Program-made: the position numbers and the translations under genes
NCBI RefSeq assembly: GCF_000613445.1
Contig: NZ_BAIZ01000010.1
Coordinates: 20,930-84,929 of the forward strand
Length of the DNA: 64,000 bases
Source: Hoylesella shahii DSM 15611 = JCM 12083
GTDB lineage: Bacteria; Bacteroidota; Bacteroidia; Bacteroidales; Bacteroidaceae
Direction of reading: 5' to 3'
In this document: positions 38,939 to 46,625 of the stretch, piece after piece
How positions within the stretch are numbered: the stretch's first letter is position 1
How the letters are laid out: each line of letters starts with the position of its first letter
The notes under the pieces: model-generated
Databases searched by the model: none
Told to the model about the DNA's origin: nothing
What the model saw: the letters and a program-made list of their open reading frames with translations, nothing else

Positions 38939-39191
38939 ATACACATTGATTTGTGGGTTTAGGGGGCTAGAAGGGATAAAAACGGTGGTCTATTGGGAAT
39001 AAAAAAGTGGTAAAAATGTTCGTTTTTACCTACTAAAAGCTGTTTTTGAGCCAGTGAAAAACTGCGAACTTACGCCAAAATAGAAAGGCAAAATGGTGCA
39101 AAATGTAGGTAGAAGACTGAAAAACGATGTAAAATAAAAAGCAAAAGGAAGAAATTTGGGCCTAAAACACTGCTTTTGAGCATGTGTTTTC
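38939..39191. other. Gene-free AT-rich stretch
   Basis: Between array B and its companion motif. Contains A-rich runs with loose repeats of AAAATGGTG and GATGTAAAATAAAAAG. No gene or promoter seen. Confidence 0.35.
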
Positions 39192-39231
39192 TCTAGAATG
39201 GGTAGGAAAGAAGACCGTGTTTTGTAAAATA
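39192..39231 (+). repeat. Composite motif companion to array B
   Basis: TCTAGAATGG at 39192-39201 and TGTTTTGTAAAATA at 39218-39231, spaced 26 bases start to start, as beside array A (25 bases). Confidence 0.55.
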
Positions 39232-39516
39232 ATAATACCAAATTTAACAAAACAAAGAAGCTGCAAGCAAGAAAAAAACGGAAATACGGCGCGAAAAAAC
39301 ACCTAAGTACAAACCAAGATGCAGGAGATACCAGTTTTTAGTGCAGCCGTTAAGTTACTGATGTGCAGGAGTATTTCGGGTTTAATGTAGTAGATGGCGG
39401 TTTTAGTACAGCCTTAACCAACTGAATTGCAAGAGAATACAAGAAAAGAAGCAACAAAATACATAAATTAACGGCAATGCTAACCAGCCAAAGCAAATAC
39501 AAGGTGAAAACATCAA

Positions 39517-39550
39517 CATCCCCTTTGCCCACAGCAGAGCAAAGGGGATG
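39517..39550 (-). terminator. Hairpin terminator after the M6 protease gene
   Basis: CATCCCCTTTGC at 39517-39528 pairs perfectly with GCAAAGGGGATG at 39539-39550. On the minus strand a T-rich tract follows. It lies 17 bases past the protease stop. Confidence 0.75.
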
Positions 39551-39567
39551 CGATGTAGAAGAAGGTG

Positions 39568-41700
39568 TTACTTCACAACTTTCTTTCCATCAATGATGTA
39601 AACGCCTTTATCTAAGGCATCTAAACTGATGCCCATATACGCGCCATCAAGGCTGTAAATACGCCCATCTTTGCCCAAACTTGCAGGCGAAGCGGTGGGA
39701 AGGTTGGAAATAGAATTGGTAACCGAGCGTTTAACCAATAGCTCGTCGAGGAAAAATCTTCGCTGACTATTGCGCATTGTCAACCGCAAATAGCCCGCGC
39801 CCTTAACCGTTAGCTTAAAAGTTTCCCATTTGCGTTTAGGCAGTTTAAAGGTGTTTTGCGACAATTGCACTTTGGGATTGAGACTCTCTACCTTAAAATC
39901 GCCAGCCTCGTTGCTCCATGCAGCAGCCTTAAAACTAATGGTGGAGCCATCCTCAATGTAGAACACGGGCGTGTTTTCTACCACGCCATACTTTTCACCA
40001 GTGCCAATAACGGCGCAATGTCTTCCGGCCGAGGTGGCAGAAGGCACCGAAAAGGTCCAGCCATCATTATCGGGTTTAAACTCGCCATATGTTGCAAAGC
40101 CACCCCAGAGACCATCGTTTCCTCCCTTACCCTCGCACTTGTTAAACGATTCGTAGAACAAAGTATCGCTTTTGAGATGCTTAGGTCTGAGGTCGTCTAG
40201 ACGAAATCTAAACGAAGCATCACCTTTGGCGTCAATCCTTATGCCTAATACCGACTTATTGAGGCGGTAGGTTTCGTCCGCCCCCGAGGTAAACACTTCG
40301 GTAGCGGGTAAGGAAGTGGCAGTAAGACTGTCGTTACCAGCTTGCGGATAAGGAATGCTATCTTGTGCACTCCATACCTTTCGCTGACGATTATCGGCTG
40401 GAACAATGGCGCAACGCTTATGGCCAGGTGTGGCATTAACACCGTTTCTGAGCCATGTTTCTTGGTCGAAGTCAACGTGCAGCACCACAAGCCCCTCACC
40501 AGGCAGGTGTGCATCCCAGCCTTTTTTGCGTCTATTTTCAAGCAGATAATATTCGTCGGCATTGGCATCGTTGCGTATGAGGTAGGCATCTCCATGGTCG
40601 CACATTGGCTTCATGCCCGTAATAACAGTGTCGCGGGTTAGTTCGTGTGGTTTTAACCAGCCCACAAACATTTTTTCGTAGCTGGTGTAACCAGCAGGAA
40701 CATAGCCATGATTATTGTAACTTCCAACGCTCATTACGTCGTAATAACCCGTACCAAAGGCGTCTTTACCTGAAGTGTCGTACATATCAGGCAGGCCAAG
40801 GCAGTGTGTAAACTCGTGGCAAGCCGTACCAAAGCCGCCTAACTTAGTGGAATTAAAGTTCAACTCGTTGCTACATGCATAGGTGTTGATGCGCATATTG
40901 TTGCCCACTGGTAGATATTTGCCATAATCAGAGTATTGCAAAGCCCACTCGTGAGGCCAGATGGTGTTGCTGTTTCCGCCCGAAGCTTGGCCATATCCAG
41001 CGAAGATAACCAGCACTTGGTCTACAGCACCATCGCGATCCCAATCGTAATCGCGAAAATTCACTTTGCCGATAGCGGCTTTACATGCCTCGGCCACCAT
41101 TGTTCCCGCCCTGATATCGGTGCGCGAGCCTCTCCAGTCGAGGGTATCTCGGCCATAGTAAGCCATATCGTGCTTGAGTTGTACAGGTCCAACCACATCA
41201 AAAGTAAGGTCGAAGAGACCATTACTCTGGGCTTTAAAATAGTCGTGCAGACTTCCTTTATGGCCGTCTTTATAGGTAAAACCCACCTCGTTGGCCATTC
41301 TCGTGAGCAGCTCGTTGGTGTGTTCGGGCTGAAAATGGGCATCAGTAAAGTTGGCCAGCACAATAAGCCCCTTGCGTTTGCCCACATGCTTACGCGAGAT
41401 GCCCACAGTTCGGGTTGCAGCAGCAGCGCGTCGGGCGTTGTTTTGTGCCATACGTGTGGCAGCATGCGCCCTCACAGCCTGCATATTAGCAATAGGAGTG
41501 GCCACGCCATTATCATCAACGTTATAGCAAATACCACGTGCATCACGCCAATAGTGCAGGTTTTCGTCGCCCACTTGTTCAAGTCGGATTTGCGTTCCAT
41601 TGGCAAGCTTAGCCATACGCCATATTCCAGGCATGGTGGGAATGGCCAGAGCAGCAACAAAAGTGGCTAGAAATACAAGGATAAGAAATTTTATTCTCAT
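39568..41700 (-). CDS. Secreted M6-family metalloprotease with T9SS-type tail
   Basis: Zinc protease of the M6 (immune inhibitor A-like) family, 710 residues, intact. Signal peptide RIKFLILVFLATFVAALA; propeptide of about 100 residues; catalytic domain starting GLIVLANFTDAHFQ, with the zinc motif ACHEFTHCLGLPDMYD (HExxH plus downstream Asp) at about residue 295 and the Met-turn-like YYDVMSVGSYNNHG. A carbohydrate- or protein-binding jelly-roll region follows (FYESFNKCEGKGGNDGLW onward), then the type IX sorting tail IYSLDGAYMG...KGVYIIDGKKVVK. Probably exported to the cell surface or medium to degrade host or dietary protein. Confidence 0.92.
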   Translation of the reverse strand: MRIKFLILVFLATFVAALAIPTMPGIWRMAKLANGTQIRLEQVGDENLHYWRDARGICYNVDDNGVATPIANMQAVRAHAATRMAQNNARRAAAATRTVGISRKHVGKRKGLIVLANFTDAHFQPEHTNELLTRMANEVGFTYKDGHKGSLHDYFKAQSNGLFDLTFDVVGPVQLKHDMAYYGRDTLDWRGSRTDIRAGTMVAEACKAAIGKVNFRDYDWDRDGAVDQVLVIFAGYGQASGGNSNTIWPHEWALQYSDYGKYLPVGNNMRINTYACSNELNFNSTKLGGFGTACHEFTHCLGLPDMYDTSGKDAFGTGYYDVMSVGSYNNHGYVPAGYTSYEKMFVGWLKPHELTRDTVITGMKPMCDHGDAYLIRNDANADEYYLLENRRKKGWDAHLPGEGLVVLHVDFDQETWLRNGVNATPGHKRCAIVPADNRQRKVWSAQDSIPYPQAGNDSLTATSLPATEVFTSGADETYRLNKSVLGIRIDAKGDASFRFRLDDLRPKHLKSDTLFYESFNKCEGKGGNDGLWGGFATYGEFKPDNDGWTFSVPSATSAGRHCAVIGTGEKYGVVENTPVFYIEDGSTISFKAAAWSNEAGDFKVESLNPKVQLSQNTFKLPKRKWETFKLTVKGAGYLRLTMRNSQRRFFLDELLVKRSVTNSISNLPTASPASLGKDGRIYSLDGAYMGISLDALDKGVYIIDGKKVVK

Positions 41701-41762
41701 AGAAAAGTTAAACTATAAATAATTGTTTGGTTTAAAAAAAACGCTAAAATGGCCCTGTTGGC

Positions 41763-44462
41763 CTATCCCCCATTAAATAGATGTAGCACAGGGCGCATGA
41801 AAGGAGTTAGTTCGCAGGGGCGCGAAGTGCCGTTATAACCCTCGCGCGACAATGCCCACGTCACAAAAAGTCGTTGTTTGGCACGTGTCATGGCCACATA
41901 AAACTTGCGTGCGTCTTCGTTTGTTTGTCGTGCATCGGTGCGTGTGTAGTAATTGGGATAACGCCCATCCACGGCATCGAATATCAGTACATTGTCGAAC
42001 TCCAGTCCCTTTGCTTTGTGAATGGTGGTTACATAGATGCGTTCGTCAATGAAGTCGCTACCACAAAGGTCGGCCTCTTTCAGGGTGTTGAGTTCCATAA
42101 TATGCGCTTGTAACTGCTGAATCAAGCTTTTGCCTCGCTGCCCTGTAACATATTACCTTGTAAATAGGCATTAACATAGGCAATATTAGGCACCGGAGGA
42201 TGTAGTTTTCGGCCACAAGGAAATGATAAAACTCGTCAATCACCAGCATCATGGCGGGCATTTGGGGGTGAGTGTGTAAGGAGTAGAGTTGTGCATGATG
42301 TTTATTAAATAGTTTGGAATAACGCTGTCGCAACGTAGCAGCACAGTTTTGCACGCGCTGACGGGCCAAAAACTGTTGCTGAGCAGGGATTATTTGGGTA
42401 GCTTGTTGCCTACAATAGCCCACCAAACTCACTGTGGCCATCACGTCTTCGTCGGCCAAATGCGAGTTGGTTCCTTCCAAATGCAGCACCTCAAGCAGAG
42501 CCTTGAGCTTGTATTGCTTAAGTCCTGGTTGCAGCAAGCGAATAAGTTTTAGTGAATCAAAATAAGTGGGATGCGCCTCAAGCAGGTTCACTTCAGGGCA
42601 ATAGCGCTGCAAATTGAAGCGCAAAATGTTGTAATCAAAGTCGGCATTATGCCTAGCAGCATGCTATTGCCTACATATTGCATAAAGTTTTGCAAGGCTT
42701 GTGTAGGCGGTAAGCAGGGGTTACACTGCAATTGGGCTAAGATGGGGTTGGGAATATCGCCAAGCATGGCTGGCACGGGGCGCTGTGTTTGGATAAAAAC
42801 ATTGAAGGCCGAGCCTTCAACCACACGTCCAGCCCGCATTTTTACAGCTGCAATCTGCACGATATCGTCTTCAAAGACATTTAGTCCGGTGGTTTCGGTG
42901 TCGAAAACCACTATTTCTTCGTTGTCGAAACATTGTGCAAAACTCTCCACATAGGTGGGCATTTGGGGCGAAAGTAGGTCGGTGGGCAGCATGGCACAGC
43001 GCAAAAGCGCCTGTACAAAGTTGCGAGCCGAGGCATTTCCTTCGAAAACACGCAACCCCTTAAGCAGTCGTGCCCATGCAATAAAGTTGTGTGGGTTGGC
43101 TAAGATATTGAGATGTGCGAAGAGCAATTTAATCTCGGGTGTGGCAAAGAGGTCTTGTCCAGACACCTTAAAATGACTTAATCCAAGAGAATTAAGTGCG
43201 CGACTAAGGTCGTCGGCATCGCGATTGGCATTCACAATGATGGCCGTTGTGCCGTTAGGATTTTGTTTTTGCAGGTTTCCCGCCAGTTGTGCCACGTCTT
43301 TATATTCGGTATCGAGCACATTGCTACTCACCACTTGCAGTTCGTTTCCTTGGCCTTGGTCGGCGTTATTGGCTTTGGGAAGCAAATGCGGGTCGATGTT
43401 GAGCATGGCTGTGGCATAGGTATTAAACACGTTGAGCAAATATTTGGGCGAGCGATGATTGATGGCCAAGTGGTGAACATTGTGTCCACAGCGTTGTCGC
43501 AGCGTGTTCAGCGTGTCGAGTTTTGCGCCCATGAATGAGAAGATGGCCTGCTGTTCGTCGCCCAAGAACATCACTGTGGGGTTGTTTGGGTCTGTTATTG
43601 CGTCTACAATAGCCAGTTGTAGGGGGTTAAGGTCTTGCACTTCGTCTACCTGCAGCCACGAATATCGGCGATACACAGCCTCGTTATCATTGGTCAATGC
43701 ATCGTAAGAAAGCAGCAAGAGGTCTTCAAAATCAATCAACTTGTTCTCTCTTTTGTAGTCTTCGTATTGCTTGGCGAGTTTCATTTTGCGCAAAAGGGCC
43801 ATCACCAAGCACAAAGAAGCATAATCCATCTGCGCGCCTTGCACCATAGACTCGTAGGTGGAGGCGTGCAGATAGATATCGGTGATGCTCTGCGGAGTAA
43901 AGTCTGTTCGGGCTAGTTCGCACAAATTGCGCATAGCTTTCACGTCTTCGGCCGAAAGGCAATCGGCATGTAGGCGAAGATTTTTAGGATGTGCACACGC
44001 AATTTGGTGCATGAGATGCGACAAAAAGATAATGTCGAAGTAGTCGCGACGTCGTTTGAAGCTCTCGGCCACCTTCATTTCGTCTTCCTCGGTGTATCGT
44101 GCAAGGATGCTTAAGGCATCATCATCGTCGATAACAGAGGTCTCGGCAGCAATCAATCCGTTATCGTAGAGAAAGCGTGAACAAAACCGATGCACGTTAC
44201 CCACGAACACTTCGCTAGCCGAGTCGTTGTCAATATTGGCCTTAATGCGTTCCATCATCCCGCGAGCTGCCCTATTGGTGAAGGTAAGACACAGCATATC
44301 GGCACAATTCACACCGTTGTTGCGCGCCAACCGCACGCGTTCGGAGAGTATTTGTGTCTTTCCACAACCAGGAGGAGCAAGCACAAGGTGCACGCCCTGC
44401 TGCAGATTGATTACCCGTTGCTGACTTTCGTCGGGCTGCCAGGCATCTATGGTATTAGACAT
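41763..44462 (-). CDS. UvrD-like helicase with embedded DnaQ-like 3'-5' exonuclease (three frameshifts)
   Basis: Superfamily 1 DNA helicase, 900 residues after correction. Helicase motifs: Walker A LAPPGCGKTQILSERV, Ia LCLTFTNRAARGM, II LQVDEVQDLNPLQ, III MFLGDEQQAIFSFMG, IV LAINHRSPKYL. Then a complete DEDDh exonuclease: ExoI VVFDTETTGL, ExoII GHNADFDYNI, ExoIII SHLADEDVMAT. Then helicase motif V TTIHKAKGLEFDNVLIFDAV and VI FYVAMTRAKQRLF. Frame breaks at about 42651 (inside the ExoII His-Asn-Ala-Asp motif), 42195 and 42129 are each repaired by one base; the length then divides by three. Start at 44462 (MSNTIDAWQPDESQQ) is preferred; an ATG at 44528 would overlap the upstream gene. Role: DNA repair, inferred. 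Confidence 0.88.
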
Positions 44463-44488
44463 AATCGTGAAAAGGGCGATAGAAGACG

Positions 44489-45145
44489 TTAACGCGAGAA
44501 TGAAATTTCGCCAAAGAAAGCCGGACAATGGAAGTCGGGCTTAGGCAAAGCAATGGGATTCCAAGACAGGAAGTGAGGTTTCTGCGTTTTATCGCCACAC
44601 TTATAGAAGTTGGCGCGCATGTTTGCATCCTGCAATTGCAATCCAGGATGGTGCATAAACAATGAAGTGGGGATAACCAAAGCCATCTGCCATTGACATT
44701 GCCCTACCCTTTCGTCGAACGGTAAACGACCCAACGACGACCAACGGTCTACCTTTTGCAGTACGTTTTCGGGCAAATGTTCGCGCCCTTCGCGTCCTGG
44801 ACCGAAGCCAACAAGGAGCGTTCCTGCGCAATTGCACTCAATATTATAATACGTTCCATCGTTTACCGGACTAACAAAGAACTCGCAACAGGAGTCTTCC
44901 CACACGTGTCCGTTGTCTGAAGGGGCCACAGCGCGCACGCTATCTTCGGTTACTTGGAAGTTGAGCAGTATGTTATCGCCTGCGTAGGCCATACGAAAAG
45001 CCACGCTAGGCTTGTAAGGGAAGGTCTCTGCCCAGTTAACATTGTCGATGGATTCGAAGCCAATACCAGCCTCATCGAGTAGCGAGGGCACATCTTGAGC
45101 TTTTACTTGAGCCAAAGAAAGGGGCGAAACAATGTATTTATTCAT
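44489..45145 (-). CDS. CBM9-like carbohydrate-binding family protein
   Basis: 218 residues, no signal peptide, so cytoplasmic as read. The pattern WAETFPYKPSVAFRMAYAGD, ILLNFQVTEDSVRA, VWEDSCCEFFVSPVNDGTYY, NIECNCAGTLLVGFGPGR and MRANFYKCGDKTQKPHFLSW matches the CBM9-like stand-alone proteins common in Bacteroidota. These resemble xylanase-linked CBM9 modules but their role is unknown. 26 bases ahead of the helicase gene and 87 bases behind the kinase gene. Confidence 0.82.
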   Translation of the reverse strand: MNKYIVSPLSLAQVKAQDVPSLLDEAGIGFESIDNVNWAETFPYKPSVAFRMAYAGDNILLNFQVTEDSVRAVAPSDNGHVWEDSCCEFFVSPVNDGTYYNIECNCAGTLLVGFGPGREGREHLPENVLQKVDRWSSLGRLPFDERVGQCQWQMALVIPTSLFMHHPGLQLQDANMRANFYKCGDKTQKPHFLSWNPIALPKPDFHCPAFFGEISFSR

Positions 45146-45177
45146 GCTTTGAAATGGGGGGTTATGTTATGGAAGGC

Positions 45178-45225
45178 ACAGCCAGACAAGGGCGCAAACA
45201 TAGCGTTGCGCCCCTGCTAGGCTGT
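45178..45225 (-). terminator. Structured hairpin after the kinase gene
   Basis: Nested stems ACAGCC (45178-45183)/GGCTGT (45220-45225) and GGGCGCAA (45190-45197)/TTGCGCCC (45206-45213). There is no long T-tract, so terminator function is likely but not certain. Confidence 0.55.
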
Positions 45226-45232
45226 TCCTTAT

Positions 45233-46327
45233 TTATTTACTGTTCTCGGCGATGAAGTTTTTCATCTCCTCTTCGTGCGAACAAACACTGTTGAAGAGTG
45301 CCAATTGGTTCTTGGCACGGTCGAGATTGTGTTCTGGATACTTAATCTTGTAGTACACATCACCATTGATATAATCGGTGAGGAAGCGCACACACTGCAT
45401 AAAGGGAAACAACTTAGCAGCAAAAGGCAAGTGTTCGCGCTCGATGGGGGTAAGGAAAGCGCCAGCCGAAGTGAGGTAACCTTTGGTGAAAGCCTTAAAG
45501 ATATCCATGTTAAAGCCCACGTTTGCAAGGTTGGGATCGTCTTCAGCAGTGAAGTTTGCGCCCGTTCTAAGGAAGTCGCCATAGTCTGAGAACACATAAC
45601 TTGGCATCACCGTATCGAGGTCGATAACGCAAAGAATGTTGCCATCGGCATCAAACATCATGTTGTTAACCTTGGTGTCGCAATGACAGATGCGTTTAGG
45701 CAGCTTGCCATCGCGGTGAAGTTGTTCGGCTTTGCACATCTCTTCCACGTTGCGGTTAAGCTCTTCAACCATGCTTTCAACCACCGACAAGCGTTTAACA
45801 GGATTGTTTTGCACAGCCTCTTTCAGCTGTCGGGCGCGCAATTCCATGTTATGGAAATCGGGAATTGTTTCTCCCAGTTGTTGAGGTAGGTCTACAAGGG
45901 CGGCTTCAAACTCACCAAAGGCCAAGCCAGCAGCATGCGAATACTTCTCGTTCACCGTTTCGTAGGTAAAGGCGTTGGGAATAAAGCGCATCATTCTCCA
46001 ATAAGTATCGTCGGCTTCGCGCCAATAAGTCTTACCCGTTTCGGCCTTAATAAAGTGCAGAACACGACGATCGATGTCGGCAACCTGCTTCTCTTCCAGT
46101 TTTTTTCTTAGATGAGCCGTAACAGCTTCGATGTTACTTTGCAACAATTCCACATCCTTAAATATGGCATTGTTGATGCGTTGCAGCACATAAGCGGGTG
46201 CATCTTCTTCGTTCATTGCCACCTTATAAGTGTCGTTGATTAGTCCGTTTCCCAGTGGTTTCACGCTCTTCACCGTGCCCTGCACATCAAAATGCGACAC
46301 GAGTTGGAGCAAATTCTTTTCTTCCAT
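45233..46327 (-). CDS. APH/choline-kinase-fold sugar kinase, N-acetylhexosamine 1-kinase (NahK)-like
   Basis: 364 residues, intact, cytoplasmic. N-lobe LGNGLINDTYKVAM (nucleotide loop) and YVLQRINNAIF (Lys-equivalent region); Brenner-type catalytic loop RICHCDTKVNNMMFDADG; metal-binding CVIDLDTVMPSYVFSDYGD. The size and motifs match the NahK group, which phosphorylates GlcNAc/GalNAc at C1. The neighbouring amino-sugar genes (NagB-like fusion, nagB) support a sugar substrate, but another sugar kinase of this fold remains possible. Separated from the upstream gene by a terminator and a repeat tract, so it should have its own promoter. Confidence 0.78.
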   Translation of the reverse strand: MEEKNLLQLVSHFDVQGTVKSVKPLGNGLINDTYKVAMNEEDAPAYVLQRINNAIFKDVELLQSNIEAVTAHLRKKLEEKQVADIDRRVLHFIKAETGKTYWREADDTYWRMMRFIPNAFTYETVNEKYSHAAGLAFGEFEAALVDLPQQLGETIPDFHNMELRARQLKEAVQNNPVKRLSVVESMVEELNRNVEEMCKAEQLHRDGKLPKRICHCDTKVNNMMFDADGNILCVIDLDTVMPSYVFSDYGDFLRTGANFTAEDDPNLANVGFNMDIFKAFTKGYLTSAGAFLTPIEREHLPFAAKLFPFMQCVRFLTDYINGDVYYKIKYPEHNLDRAKNQLALFNSVCSHEEEMKNFIAENSK

Positions 46328-46355
46328 GTTGATAATAATGATCGTTTAGATTAGG

Positions 46356-46432
46356 CAAAAATCCCCATTGGGTTTATTCTTCGAGGCGCTGCACGAGGCA
46401 AACGCACAGGAAGAACAAGTCCAATGGGGATT
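46356..46432 (-). terminator. Long-loop terminator after the NagB-like/LmbE gene
   Basis: AATCCCCATTGG at 46360-46371 is a perfect inverted match to CCAATGGGGATT at 46421-46432. The minus strand ends in TTTTT. The loop is about 49 bases, longer than usual. Confidence 0.6.
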
Positions 46433-46497
46433 GAAATGGTATTGTCTATGTGATAAGAACAAGTGGTTAACTTGCTGTATAATGGTTATAGCCTGTA

Positions 46498-46613
46498 AAG
46501 TCGTTAACTTATCGTCTTATTAACGCGTCAACTCGTTAACAGATAAACTCATTCAATCGTCAACTTATTAACTCATCAATTCATTAACTCGTCAACTCAT
46601 CAACTCATTAACC
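46498..46613. repeat. Degenerate tandem repeat of about 11-12 bases
   Basis: Successive variants of CTCATTAACTCGTCAA and CATCAACTCATTAAC fill about 115 bases between the kinase and the NagB-like gene. The near-regular GTTAAC/GTCAAC boxes suggest slippage growth or clustered protein sites. No open frame of interest. Confidence 0.7.
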
Positions 46614-46625
46614 ACCCTTCTTCAT

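Noticed and set aside
34604..39567. Insertion sequence or transposase around the GH95 cluster
   Set aside because: No transposase reading or long terminal repeats; only the short dispersed elements are present.
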